From Neolewinella litorea (GTDB lineage Bacteria; Bacteroidota; Bacteroidia; Chitinophagales; Saprospiraceae): a stretch of DNA of 64,000 nucleotides. The stretch covers positions 1 to 64,000 of the forward strand of contig NZ_SRSF01000002.1 of NCBI RefSeq assembly GCF_004803465.1, given 5' to 3'. Position numbers and translations under genes: made by a program. Positions 42,094-51,247 of this stretch are shown in pieces (position 1 is the stretch's first letter; every line of letters begins with the position of its first letter). The notes below the pieces were generated by a model. The model worked only from the letters and a program-made list of their open reading frames with translations. It ran no database searches and was not told the origin of the DNA.

Positions 42094-43920
42094 ATCCGAC
42101 CGCTGTTGCCGTAGCTGTTGCCGCGCAATCTCCAGGTTGCGTTGTGCGCCTTCGTTATCAGGGTCCAGGCGCAGCGCCCGGGAAAAATAGTCGACCGCCA
42201 TTTCCGTGCGTCCGCTCATCCCGTGCACCAGCCCAAGCAGGCGTACGGTCTCATAGTTGTCGCGATCCAGCGTTTCCGCCTGTTGCAGGTAGCCGAGCGC
42301 GGCGTTCAGGTCGTTACGTTCTTCTCCGGCTACACGGCCCGCGCGTTGCAGGGCGATCACCAGATTTTGGTCCACCGTGGCCCGATCTACTCCCCAGGTG
42401 GCGGCGGCGTGGTAGTCGGCTATGGCTTCATCATACCGGTCCTGCAGCAGCCGCGCGTTCCCCCGCAGCAAATAGGCATTACCGTACCGTGGGTGGATGG
42501 CCAGTGCGTCGTTGAGGTGGTCTTCGGCGGTGCTCAACAGGGTGGTTTGCGCGGCGCGCCTTTCTTCGGGCACAGACTGGTAACGGTCGAGCCGGGCACC
42601 CGCCGCGGCGTTCAGCAACTTGGCGCTGCGCGGTTGCCGTTTCAGGTCGGTGGTGAAGAGGGTGTAGTTATCCTGCCACGCGGGGTTGCGCTGCACGGTC
42701 AGGACCGACCAGATCACCACCACCGCCGGCAACAGCCAGCGACCGGGCGGCCAGCGACACAGTCCCGCCGTCAATGCCAGTACGAAACCCAGCGAGGGCA
42801 TGAACAGGAAGCGCTCGCTCAGGAATGTCCCCACGCTGAAGAACAGGTTGCTCACGATCGACAGCGTAAGCATATACAATAGTACCCCCACCGCGATGAG
42901 GCTATGGCGCGAACGCAGGTTCCGGGCCGACCAGAAGAGCAGGGCCAGGTGGCACAGCAAACTTATCCAGACAAGCGGGTCGAGCCACTCCTTGATTTCA
43001 ATGGCGGCTGGATAATAGTCGTGCACGAGGTTCGTGGGGAAAAAGAGCAGTTTGAGGTACAAGAGCGCGGTGAACAATACCGTGGGCATCCGCTCGAGAA
43101 AAGACAGCGCGACCAGCTGCCCATTGTCTTCCCGCAGGAAAGGATTATTCATAAGTTCCAGGGCGGGGTCGCCCAGTGAGATGCCAATCACGGCAAAGCG
43201 CAGCGCGAGATAGGCTACGGCCGCCACTGCCACGGGAATAAGGTGACGGTACCCACCCCGCCCCCGGGCGTAAAGCATCAGGGATATGACCGCCAGAAAG
43301 GTGATGGCGTTTTCCTTCGCCAGACATCCCAGAAAAAACAACAAAAAGGCCAGCGCACCCTGCCACCAGTTGGCTCCGACACGCGCCATGCGCAGCACCA
43401 GCCACGCGCTGCCCGCCGCGCCGGCCAACGCCAGGATTTCGTCCCGGCCCTTGATGTTGGCCACGGCTTCGGTGTGAACGGGGTGGGCGGCGAAAAGGGC
43501 GGCGGCGGCGAAGGCCGTCCACCAAGGCACTGGGTACCCCCGCTGCAGCTCCCGCACCATGCCCAGCAGCACCACGGAGAGCAGACCGTACCACAATACG
43601 TTTAGCAGGTGATACAGGAAGGGGCCAGGCGCCCATTCCCCCTCCAGCGCGAAGAGGGCCGGCGTGAGGGGGCGGTAGCGCCCACCGGCCACGAGGGCTT
43701 CCCGATCGCGCTCTCCGAAGAATCCGTAAAAGGTGTCGTGCGTAAACAGATCGGCCCATCCGGCCACGCCCCGTTGCACTACGGTGTTGTCGGTGATCAC
43801 GATCGCGTCGTCGAGTACGAAGTCGTGGCCCAGCGTATTGACGTAGAGCAGGCAACTGAACAGGAACAGGGCGGCGGCCTGCACCGCCGGACGACGGTAC
43901 CAGGGCAATTCGGTCGGCAT
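42082..43920 (-). CDS. Multi-spanning membrane protein with C-terminal TPRs (TMTC-like)
   Basis: 612 residues from ATG 43920 (MPTELPWYRR). The N-terminal ~400 residues have about ten membrane helices, with a DD motif in NTLGHDFVLDDAIVITDNTV typical of GT-C-like enzymes and TMTC proteins. The C-terminal ~200 residues are TPRs (AIHPRYGNAYLLRGNARLLQ, RAGRVAGEERNDLNAALGYL, MAVDYFSRALRLDPDNEGAQ). In animals TMTCs are O-mannosyltransferases; this bacterial role is not shown. It may glycosylate exported proteins. Confidence 0.75.
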   Translation of the reverse strand: MPTELPWYRRPAVQAAALFLFSCLLYVNTLGHDFVLDDAIVITDNTVVQRGVAGWADLFTHDTFYGFFGERDREALVAGGRYRPLTPALFALEGEWAPGPFLYHLLNVLWYGLLSVVLLGMVRELQRGYPVPWWTAFAAAALFAAHPVHTEAVANIKGRDEILALAGAAGSAWLVLRMARVGANWWQGALAFLLFFLGCLAKENAITFLAVISLMLYARGRGGYRHLIPVAVAAVAYLALRFAVIGISLGDPALELMNNPFLREDNGQLVALSFLERMPTVLFTALLYLKLLFFPTNLVHDYYPAAIEIKEWLDPLVWISLLCHLALLFWSARNLRSRHSLIAVGVLLYMLTLSIVSNLFFSVGTFLSERFLFMPSLGFVLALTAGLCRWPPGRWLLPAVVVIWSVLTVQRNPAWQDNYTLFTTDLKRQPRSAKLLNAAAGARLDRYQSVPEERRAAQTTLLSTAEDHLNDALAIHPRYGNAYLLRGNARLLQDRYDEAIADYHAAATWGVDRATVDQNLVIALQRAGRVAGEERNDLNAALGYLQQAETLDRDNYETVRLLGLVHGMSGRTEMAVDYFSRALRLDPDNEGAQRNLEIARQQLRQQRSDSGE

Positions 43921-43994
43921 GTGGCGAAGATAGCGGCCCGTCACGGCAACCCAAGCGCGGGCCCCGTCGTTGGAACGGTCTACAACACTACCCT

Positions 43995-44843
43995 ATGTCC
44001 CGACCCCTCATCCTGGTAACCAACGACGACGGCATTACCGCCGGCGGCATCGCGGCGCTGGTCAGCGTAGCCAAAGAATTCGGCGACGTGCTCGTCGTGG
44101 CACCCGACAGCCCCCAATCGGCCCAGGGCCACGCGATCACCATCAGTGTACCGGTATTCGTACGGGAAAGCGACGCCCTCGGCGAAGACGTGGAAGCCTA
44201 CGAGTGCAGCGGCACACCGGTCGACTGCGTGAAACTGGCCAAAAGCGTATTGCTCAACGGCCGCACCCCGGACCTGTGCCTGTCCGGCATCAACCACGGC
44301 AGCAACGCCGCCATCAATATCCTGTACAGCGGCACCCTCTCCGCCGCGATGGAAGCCAGCCTGGAAGGCATCCCGAGTATCGGATTCAGTTTCCTGAACT
44401 ACCGGGCCGACGCCGACTTCACCCCCTGCCTGCCCTACGTGCGCCACCTGGTCGATTTCGTACTCACCAACGGCATGGCCGAGGGCAGCCTCTTCAACGT
44501 CAACATTCCCGACCTGCCCGCCGACCAGATCCGCGGACTGAAAGTATGCCGGCAGGCCGAAGCCCGCTGGGTGGAAGAATATACCCGCTCGGAAGACCCC
44601 CGCGGCCGCCCCTACTACTGGCTCACCGGCCGCTTCGTCAACGAAGACGAGCGCACGGACACCGATGCCTACGCCCTGCAGCACGGCTACGTGTCACTGG
44701 TGCCCAGCCTGCACGACCTGACGAACCACCGGGCCCTCACCAGTCTGCAAACGATCGAGGCCAGCCTGCAGCCGCAGGGGCTGGAAACGACGGCGGCATC
44801 CGACAACGGAGAAGCCCCCCACCAGCAACTCGAGCAATTCTAG
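43995..44843 (+). CDS. surE: 5'/3'-nucleotidase SurE
   Basis: 282 residues, slightly long for SurE. Metal-binding N-terminal LVTNDDGITAGGIAAL and VVAPDSPQSAQGHAITI, then CSGTPVDCVKL and SGINHGSNAAINILYSGTLS, all family signatures. It dephosphorylates nucleoside 5'- and 3'-monophosphates and polyphosphate in stress. The C-terminal ~25 residues are polar and unconserved. Its stop overlaps the next convergent gene by four bases. Confidence 0.95.
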   Translation: MSRPLILVTNDDGITAGGIAALVSVAKEFGDVLVVAPDSPQSAQGHAITISVPVFVRESDALGEDVEAYECSGTPVDCVKLAKSVLLNGRTPDLCLSGINHGSNAAINILYSGTLSAAMEASLEGIPSIGFSFLNYRADADFTPCLPYVRHLVDFVLTNGMAEGSLFNVNIPDLPADQIRGLKVCRQAEARWVEEYTRSEDPRGRPYYWLTGRFVNEDERTDTDAYALQHGYVSLVPSLHDLTNHRALTSLQTIEASLQPQGLETTAASDNGEAPHQQLEQF

Positions 44844-45133
44844 CCGTTAAGTAATTCCCGACCATAGTAGAAGAACCATGCCGCAGCCAGGATCATCACG
44901 CCGATGACCAGTCCCTTCAGGCTGCGGGTGCGGTAGGTGCGGCGAAATACGTTCATGGGGAGGATGTTCAGACAGATGGCCATCAGCGCCAGGGTCCGCG
45001 GGCGGAATACGATTTCCCGGCCGGCGCCCGCCGTCAGCCACTCGCCCAGCTGCAGGAAAAGGCCATAAGCGACGACGGAAACGAAAATGGAGACGGCCAG
45101 GCCGATCCAGAGGTGATCATTACGGGGGACCAT
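44840..45133 (-). CDS. Small membrane protein of unknown function
   Basis: 97 residues from ATG 45133 (16 upstream codons include an atypical start). Three hydrophobic segments: WIGLAVSIFVSVVAYGLFLQ, a middle one (TLALMAICLNILPMNVF) and GLVIGVMILAAAWFFYYG. The central NVFRRTYRTRSLKG loop is basic. No family name can be given. Convergent with surE and overlapping it by four bases. Confidence 0.65.
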   Translation of the reverse strand: MVPRNDHLWIGLAVSIFVSVVAYGLFLQLGEWLTAGAGREIVFRPRTLALMAICLNILPMNVFRRTYRTRSLKGLVIGVMILAAAWFFYYGRELLNG

Positions 45134-45266
45134 GCAGAAAATCTTTTGCTTGGTAACGACCCAGCCGGCGCTACCGTTCATCCGGCCCGCGCGCCCGCCG
45201 GTCGATACCCGACCACCTTATCTTTCGGCCAGCGTAACTTAGACTCTCAACACGTGTTCACCGACC

Positions 45267-46016
45267 ATGCGCAAGAAGCTATCCGACTACGCCAAGAAGA
45301 CCCTCAAAGATTCCATCATGACTCCCGATCAGAAGAGCGATAAAGACGCTCACGCCGGCACCATAATCCGCAACCACGTCATCTGGAGCATGGGCGCCAG
45401 CTACGTGATCCCCCTGCCGGTGGCCGACGTCTTCGCGGTTTCCGCCCTGCAACTCGACATGATCCGGCAACTCTGCCGCGTCTACCATATCGACTTCGCC
45501 GAAACCCAGGGCAAGGCCCTCGTCACCTCCCTCACCACCAGTGCGATGACCAAAGCCGGCGCGCGCAGCCTCATCAAGCTGATTCCCGGTATTGGTACCG
45601 TCATCGGCGGGGTCACGACAGCCGTACTTAACGGGGCCAGCACCTACGCCCTGGGCGAGGTCTTCCGCAAGCACTTCGGTTCTGGCGGCACCTTCCTGGA
45701 CTTCGACACCGACCGGCTGAAGAAGATGTACAACGAGAAGTTCGAAAAGGGGAAGGACGTTGCCCGCCAGTGGAAACAGGAACAGGCCCAGGACATTGTA
45801 CCCCCTCCCCCACCGCCGGCCCCCGCCCCGCACACGCCCGAACGTCCCCAGCCGCCGACCGCTACGGCGGCGCCCACTCCACCGCCACCTCCCGCGGCCA
45901 AGGCCCACGAGGCGGAAGACAATATTCGCAAGATTCGGGAACTGGCCGAAATGCGCGCCCAGAACATCATCACCGAAGAAGAATTCCAGGCGATGAAAAA
46001 GCGCATCATCGGATAG
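45267..46016 (+). CDS. DUF697-like protein with proline-rich linker and C-terminal SHOCT-like helix pair
   Basis: 249 residues. Residues ~30-150 match the DUF697 membrane-associated domain (GASYVIPLPVADVFAVSALQ, then LIPGIGTVIGGVTTAVLNGA). Then a 45-residue proline-rich stretch (VPPPPPPAPAPHTPERPQPP and more) leads to a SHOCT-like C-terminus (IRKIRELAEMRAQNIITEEE). SHOCT motifs mediate self-association and often end Bacteroidota membrane proteins. Function unknown. Gap of ~85 bases from the preceding divergent gene. Confidence 0.75.
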   Translation: MRKKLSDYAKKTLKDSIMTPDQKSDKDAHAGTIIRNHVIWSMGASYVIPLPVADVFAVSALQLDMIRQLCRVYHIDFAETQGKALVTSLTTSAMTKAGARSLIKLIPGIGTVIGGVTTAVLNGASTYALGEVFRKHFGSGGTFLDFDTDRLKKMYNEKFEKGKDVARQWKQEQAQDIVPPPPPPAPAPHTPERPQPPTATAAPTPPPPPAAKAHEAEDNIRKIRELAEMRAQNIITEEEFQAMKKRIIG

Positions 46017-46037
46017 GAAATAGGAAAAGTCTTCGCG

Positions 46038-46934
46038 TTACCGCTGCTTGCCCAGGGTGAGGTTGCCAAAGGTGACGCTCGCCGTTATGGTGCCGCTGCG
46101 TTCGCTGTTCGGACCGATCTGTACCCGGCGCCATTCACTGGTGCGGTCGAGTTCGATGAGTTGCCGGTTGTCCGGCACGCGCAGCTCACCGTTGTTGCTC
46201 GACAGTTCGTACGCCAGCCCCTCCCCGCCTACGGGCTCGTAGATCGTCACGTTGCTCTTGTCGGCGTTCACCCGCATGTCGCGCATGTTTACGTTCGGAC
46301 TGAGTAGCAGCTCGCCGTACTGGGCGTTGATGGTAAAGGTGCCGCCGACGTCGAGCAGGCTGATATCCGAGCGCCGGGCATTGATGACCACGTTGCCGTC
46401 GATCTTCTCCCCCACGATATCTCCGAAGCGGGTGCGGATGTCCAGCAGCCCCTGCACGTTGTCGATGTTGATGGCCGAGAACTCACCGTTGATCCGGAGC
46501 CGGTTCCGCAGGTTACTGATGGTGGCTCCCCCGAAGTGGCTCTTGAGGTACACCGGGCATTCCTCCGGGAGGATGATGTAGTACTCCACGGTCAGTTCGC
46601 TGGCCGGCTGCCGCTGTTGGTCCTTCCGGCGGTTCTTCAGGAAGATTTTCTGGCCGGCTACCTCGGTGAGGAATTCCAGGTTCTCCAGATCGCTCTTTGC
46701 CTGCTCCAGTCGGGCGTGGCGGGCGGTCAGCACCACGCGTACACTGATCTTCTGCTTGGTCCAGGTCTCGACGTAGATCTCCGCCTTTTCCCCCTCCACG
46801 GCCAGTTCGCTGCCGGTCGAGTAGGCGTAGGTATCCTCGATGGTCTTGGTCACCACCTCGCGAACTTCATTTTGGGCGCGGACGCAGGTGCAGGGCAACA
46901 GTGCCAGGAGCAGTAGGATCAGGCTGGTACGCAT
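46038..46934 (-). CDS. DUF4097-like beta-helix protein, exported
   Basis: 298 residues with a signal peptide (MRTSLILLLLALLPCTCVRA). The rest reads as repeated strands of the kind seen in DUF4097/adhesin-like proteins (LRINGEFSAINIDNVQGLLD, FGDIVGEKIDGNVVINARRS, FTINAQYGELLLSPNVNMRD). It is the last of a sigma / anti-sigma / this-gene run on the minus strand and would be an envelope protein regulated with that stress system. Function unknown. Confidence 0.72.
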   Translation of the reverse strand: MRTSLILLLLALLPCTCVRAQNEVREVVTKTIEDTYAYSTGSELAVEGEKAEIYVETWTKQKISVRVVLTARHARLEQAKSDLENLEFLTEVAGQKIFLKNRRKDQQRQPASELTVEYYIILPEECPVYLKSHFGGATISNLRNRLRINGEFSAINIDNVQGLLDIRTRFGDIVGEKIDGNVVINARRSDISLLDVGGTFTINAQYGELLLSPNVNMRDMRVNADKSNVTIYEPVGGEGLAYELSSNNGELRVPDNRQLIELDRTSEWRRVQIGPNSERSGTITASVTFGNLTLGKQR

Positions 46935-46940
46935 ATACGG

Positions 46941-47543
46941 TTACAGTTCTACGATGATGCGGCGATACACGTCGTCCCTCTCCCGTTCGATCTCGGCCAG
47001 CTGGCGCACGATCGTGGCGTCTTCGCCGTAGGCCACCAGCATGGCTTTCACTTCTTCCCGTGCGGAGGTGAGTTCATCGAGTTCTTGCCCCAGGTTGTTC
47101 AGGTGGGGTTCGTTGCGGGCGCGCACCACTTCGCGTGCGCGGTTGAAGCTGGATTCATCGTCGTCCCAGTCGGCCACTACCGGCACCGGCGCTGCCTCCT
47201 GGTGGTAGGCATACGAGACCTCGGGACCCTGGTTACCGAGGTAGAGCCCCACCACGGCGAGCAGCACTACCACGACCGCGGCGGCCAAAGCGGCAAGCCG
47301 CAGGCCCGTGGTGCGGATCACGGCGTGCGGAAGCCGGGGCGGCCGTTCCAGGTCGCGGCTCAGCGCGTTCCATACCTGCGCCGGCGGGGCGTAGGTGGGC
47401 AGGCGGTCGGCCAGGGGGCGTTCCGATGCTCCGGCGGACCTGTCCAGGCCGTCGTGGATGGCATCCCAGCATTCGTCGCCGGGACGGTATTCGGGCAGCT
47501 GGTCCAGTGCCCAACGCAGTCGGTCGTAGTTCTTCTCTTTCAC
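46941..47543 (-). CDS. Membrane anti-sigma factor
   Basis: 200 residues. It starts with four bases of overlap with the sigma gene, the standard coupling of sigma and anti-sigma. One hydrophobic helix (GLRLAALAAAVVVVLLAVVG, near 104-126) separates an N-terminal cytoplasmic part (YRPGDECWDAIHDGLD) from a C-terminal periplasmic part with a coiled-coil tail (LDELTSAREEVKAMLVAYGE). No zinc-binding HxxxCxxC is visible, so it is not a ZAS type. The role is inferred from position and topology. Confidence 0.75.
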   Translation of the reverse strand: MKEKNYDRLRWALDQLPEYRPGDECWDAIHDGLDRSAGASERPLADRLPTYAPPAQVWNALSRDLERPPRLPHAVIRTTGLRLAALAAAVVVVLLAVVGLYLGNQGPEVSYAYHQEAAPVPVVADWDDDESSFNRAREVVRARNEPHLNNLGQELDELTSAREEVKAMLVAYGEDATIVRQLAEIERERDDVYRRIIVEL

Positions 47544-48055
47544 ACGTAAGCCTTTAGGAATTCGCGTAATTTTTTCTTGGCGTAGAAGAGCTGACTTTTG
47601 CTGGTTCCTACCGTAATGCCCAGCATATCGGCAACCTCCTGGTGTTTATACCCTTCCACTTCGACGAGGACAAAAACGGCGCGGTAGCCGTCGGGCAGGC
47701 GCTGAATGGCCCGTTCGAGGTATTCCACGTCCAGGGCGGTGTGGCCCCAGTCCACTTCCTCGTCGGCGTAGTTCAGCGGCAGCTCATCGTGCTGGGGCTG
47801 TCGCCGAAGCCGATTGAGGGCCGTGCGGACGATGACCACCTTCATCCAGGCACCGATCGTACTCTCGCCCCGGAAGGTATGCAGCTTCTGAAATACCTTC
47901 AGGAAGCCTTCCTGCAGTGCGTCGTTGGCCAGGTCGAAGTCACCGCAAATTCGGTAGCAAGCCGTATACATCGCCCGATTGTACCGGTCGTACAATTCTT
48001 TCTGGGCCCGACGGTCCTGGCGGCGACAGGCCTCGATGAGTTCGGCTTCCGTCAT
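47540..48055 (-). CDS. ECF-type RNA polymerase sigma factor
   Basis: 171 residues from ATG 48055 (MTEAELIEACRRQDRRAQKE, the usual family start; 18 upstream codons dropped). Region 2: FDLANDALQEGFLKVFQKLH and GAWMKVVIVRTALNRLRR. Region 4: LPDGYRAVFVLVEVEGYKHQ and EVADMLGITVGTSKSQLFYA. It is coupled to the anti-sigma gene downstream. It would respond to an envelope signal and control, among others, its own operon. Confidence 0.92.
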   Translation of the reverse strand: MTEAELIEACRRQDRRAQKELYDRYNRAMYTACYRICGDFDLANDALQEGFLKVFQKLHTFRGESTIGAWMKVVIVRTALNRLRRQPQHDELPLNYADEEVDWGHTALDVEYLERAIQRLPDGYRAVFVLVEVEGYKHQEVADMLGITVGTSKSQLFYAKKKLREFLKAYV

Positions 48056-48114
48056 CCGGGCGGGGGTTGGGTTGGGGATAAGTTTACGGTTGGTCAAATC
48101 ACGTATCATACAGA

Positions 48115-48150
48115 GAGCGCTCTGCTCCCAGGGAGGGGGGCAGAGCGCTC
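48115..48150. terminator. Strong hairpin between outer-membrane protein and sigma genes
   Basis: GAGCGCTCTGC (48115-48125) and GCAGAGCGCTC (48140-48150), 11-bp arms. It is 28 bases beyond the stop of the porin-family gene on the minus strand. Only a weak T-rich tail follows (TCTGTATGATACG), so termination is plausible but not typical. Confidence 0.55.
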
Positions 48151-48178
48151 GGGGTTGGTTCGGGGATATGAAAATCTC

Positions 48179-48811
48179 CTAGAAACGGTAGGCCACGGTT
48201 CCAATCCAGCGCTTCGGGGCCTGGTCGATACGGAAGGAACTACCGTCCACGGTGAAGGTCTCACCGTACTTGCCCAGGTTTCCGTCGTAGCGTACGTCGA
48301 AGGTCAGTGGGCCGATGTCGATGGAACCGCCGAGCGCGTAGCCCATATTGAAGGTCTCGAAAGTACGGTCGATGCCCTCCTGGTCCGACAGATCGCTGGT
48401 GCTGGAGAGAAAGAAATGGCCCACCGGTCCGGCATTCAGGCGCAGGAAGGCCAGCTTGTAGCTCAGCAGTACCGGCACATTCACGTCGTTGTAGCGCTCG
48501 TCAAAGATGACGGAAGAGTTATCCTCCGGGTCGTCGATCCGGTAGTTGTTCTTGGCGCTGTTGAAGGTAACCTCCGGTTGCAGCGAAAGCTTTTCCCCGA
48601 GGGGGATGCGCAGGAGGGCGCCGAACTGAAACCCGTAGTCGGCGTCTTCCAGGGCGAACATCAGATCCTGGCGGCCTTCACGGTCAACACTGAAAGATTC
48701 CCCTTGCAGGGACTGGGTGGTGAGGCCGGCTTTCAAGCCCAACTCAATCTGGGCAAACGAAAGGCCGCTCAGTAGCAGCAGCGGCAAAAGCAGGGCAATG
48801 CGGTTTCTCAT
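48179..48811 (-). CDS. Outer-membrane beta-barrel (porin-family) protein
   Basis: 210 residues from ATG 48811 (11 upstream codons dropped so that the signal peptide MRNRIALLLPLLLLSGLSFA starts properly). The body has alternating beta strands (IELGLKAGLTTQSL, FQFGALLRIPLGEKLSLQPE, VTFDVRYDGNLGKYGETF) and ends with an aromatic strand RWIGTVAYRF, as in OmpW/outer-membrane-beta-barrel families. No enzymatic motif. It is upstream of the sigma/anti-sigma run but separated by a hairpin. Confidence 0.85.
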   Translation of the reverse strand: MRNRIALLLPLLLLSGLSFAQIELGLKAGLTTQSLQGESFSVDREGRQDLMFALEDADYGFQFGALLRIPLGEKLSLQPEVTFNSAKNNYRIDDPEDNSSVIFDERYNDVNVPVLLSYKLAFLRLNAGPVGHFFLSSTSDLSDQEGIDRTFETFNMGYALGGSIDIGPLTFDVRYDGNLGKYGETFTVDGSSFRIDQAPKRWIGTVAYRF

Positions 48812-48965
48812 ATCAGGGTTGCTTTGGTTGGTGATTAAGCGCAAAACCCGCCCATGGAATTGTACGTCAAGCGTTAAGACGCCCTTAATCCGTGGTTCGG
48901 ACGGCTTACCTCCTTAACAAATGTATCCGCTCAATTGCTCATTGTTTTGCGTTCCCGACCTGGCG

Positions 48966-51242
48966 TTACGAGTTGCTGAACCAGACGCCGAGACCTTCAC
49001 CGTATTCATCGGTCACTACCCGGTGTAATTGCACCTCGGCCGGGCGCTGCACCCGCGTATCCGCCCGCTTGGCGATTTTGACGACCAGTTGCTGTTCGCC
49101 GTACACCCTACGGAAAGCCAGCATCGCGTCGCCCTCCGAAAGCGGTTCGTAGCTGGCCGCGCTGAAGAAGTCGGGGTGGTCGCGCCGCAGTTGGATTAAC
49201 AGGCGCAACAGCCGTGCTTTCTGGGCGGGGGCGTACTTGTCCCTGGCTTTCTCCTTCAGCCACTGCCGGCGGAGGGTGTAATCCACCGGGCGGCGGTTGT
49301 CCGGGTCCACGAAACTCAGGTCCCAGCTTTCGGTACCCTGGTACACGTCCGGGTTGCCGGGGGCGGTACACTTGAGGATCACCTGGGCGAAACTGTTGTG
49401 CCGCGTCTGGGGCCAGATGGTCTTCAGCAGGTTTTCCAGGTGGGTGCGCAGGTCGTTATCGTCGAGCAGTCGGTCGGCGAGATCCTTCAGCCCCTGCTCG
49501 TATTCCAGGTTGGGCTCGGCCCAGTCGCTCATTTCCTTGCCTTCCCGCACGGCCTTTTCCAGGTAGCGGTGCAGGCGGTCGCGCAGATCTGCCTCCTCGA
49601 TTGATTCGTGCAGGGGATACCCCGCCACGAGGCTTTGCAGCACGAGGTATAGGCCGCGCGGGCGTACTGGCCCGAGATCCAGGCGTTTGTGGGCCAGCAA
49701 TACGAACGAGCGCCATTCCCCTGGATAGAAAGTGAGGGCCTGAAGGAACGCCCGACCGTCCTCCCCGCGTTTCGTGTCGTGCGTGGCCGTGGCGTTCATG
49801 GTGGTGGCGGGCCGGTCCTTGATGAACTGGTGGAAGGCTCGCACCGAGAGCCGGTCGCCCGGATCGGCCGAGCCGCCCACTTCGTTGAGGTGGGCCTGCC
49901 GCCAGAATTGATAGAAGGTGGTGTCTTCCACGCCCTTGGCCATCAGGGGGCCGCTAAGCTGCTGGGTGCGTTGCAGGTATTCCAGGCTTTCGCCCGAGAA
50001 ATCCTGGTGCGCCAACCAGTTGACCCAGGTGAGCACCGCGCGGCCCTGCTCCGGGGCGTACAGCGAGACCGCCGTGGCCGCCTCCATACAGACGGCCAGT
50101 TCGTGGTCGGTAAGTCGACCGCCGTGGGGATAAATTCGGTACACCGGGAAGGCCGCCAGCCAGTGGGCCAGCGTATCGCGGAAGTCGGTCCGCAATTCAT
50201 CCGTCAGCAGGGGATTCCAGCGGCGCACGAGGTTATCGAGTTCGCCGTTGAAGTGCTCGCGCACCAGCATCAGTTTGTTCCGGAACACCAGTTCGGGATA
50301 GGAAGGCAGCGGCTCCCTGGTCAGTTCCTCGTAGAGGTCGCTGAAGCTGTTGCCGGTCTCGTCGTCGGTCAACAGGCGGTTCACGGCGGCCAGGAAGTCG
50401 TAACCCGTGGTGCCCTCTACGGGCCAGTCGGCGGGCAGTTGCTCGCCGGGTTCGAGAATCTTCTCCACGTAGATACCAATGTCGGGCCCCACGGATTTAC
50501 GCAGTCGCTGCAGGTAGGCAGTCGGGTCCAGCAAGCCATCTACGTGGTCAACGCGCAAGTGTTGTATGCGGCCGGCCCTGACGTCAGCAAAGGTCCGGCG
50601 GTGCAGATCCTGGTACACCTGTTCCTCCTCCGTGCGCATGCCGATGAGCTGGTTGACCGTGAAGAAGCGGCGGTAGTTGATGAAATCATTCACCCGCTGC
50701 CAATGGACGGGCTGCACGGGTAGTGCTCCATCGGCGGTCGAGGCGCGATCGGCGTCGACGGCTTCCCAGTGATCGTCGTAGACTTTCACCCCACCCTGGT
50801 AGTAGGAAAGTTGACCCTCCTTTTCCACCGCTTCGGGCTCATCGCCCAGTACGGGGAGCATCATGCGGCCGGGCAGCCGGGGGTGCTCCCAATCGATGTC
50901 GAAGTGACCGGCGTACTTGCCTTTCGGCCCCTCGCCTATCACGGTCTTGAACCACACGTTCTCGTGGGTCAGGGCGGTATGGTTCGGAACGATGTCCTGC
51001 ATGTAGGACATCCCGCGGCGTCGTAGCTGGCTGTGCAGCTCCTCCCATTCCGCCTCGGTGGTGATCTCCGGGTTAAGGTGCTCGGGGTCGGTAACGTCGT
51101 ATCCGTGGGTGCTGCCGGTGGTGGCCGTCAGGATGGGGCTTCCGTATACGGTATCGATACCGAGATCGTGCAGATAGTCCAAGATACCGATCAGGTCATT
51201 GACCGTAAATCCGGCGTGGAATTGTATGCGGTAGGTCGTCAT
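48966..51242 (-). CDS. treY: Maltooligosyl trehalose synthase
   Basis: 758 residues. It converts the reducing end of maltodextrin to trehalose, the first step of the TreY-TreZ route. GH13 motifs: MTTYRIQFHAGFTVNDLIGI at the start, DIVPNHTA (conserved region I), RVDHVDGLLDP with the nucleophile Asp, YVEKIL with the acid/base Glu, and TATHDTKRGED near 470-490. The next gene, treZ, is 5 bases upstream, so they form an operon. No treX in the window; glycogen-derived substrate is inferred. Confidence 0.95.
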   Translation of the reverse strand: MTTYRIQFHAGFTVNDLIGILDYLHDLGIDTVYGSPILTATTGSTHGYDVTDPEHLNPEITTEAEWEELHSQLRRRGMSYMQDIVPNHTALTHENVWFKTVIGEGPKGKYAGHFDIDWEHPRLPGRMMLPVLGDEPEAVEKEGQLSYYQGGVKVYDDHWEAVDADRASTADGALPVQPVHWQRVNDFINYRRFFTVNQLIGMRTEEEQVYQDLHRRTFADVRAGRIQHLRVDHVDGLLDPTAYLQRLRKSVGPDIGIYVEKILEPGEQLPADWPVEGTTGYDFLAAVNRLLTDDETGNSFSDLYEELTREPLPSYPELVFRNKLMLVREHFNGELDNLVRRWNPLLTDELRTDFRDTLAHWLAAFPVYRIYPHGGRLTDHELAVCMEAATAVSLYAPEQGRAVLTWVNWLAHQDFSGESLEYLQRTQQLSGPLMAKGVEDTTFYQFWRQAHLNEVGGSADPGDRLSVRAFHQFIKDRPATTMNATATHDTKRGEDGRAFLQALTFYPGEWRSFVLLAHKRLDLGPVRPRGLYLVLQSLVAGYPLHESIEEADLRDRLHRYLEKAVREGKEMSDWAEPNLEYEQGLKDLADRLLDDNDLRTHLENLLKTIWPQTRHNSFAQVILKCTAPGNPDVYQGTESWDLSFVDPDNRRPVDYTLRRQWLKEKARDKYAPAQKARLLRLLIQLRRDHPDFFSAASYEPLSEGDAMLAFRRVYGEQQLVVKIAKRADTRVQRPAEVQLHRVVTDEYGEGLGVWFSNS

Positions 51243-51247
51243 AGTGC

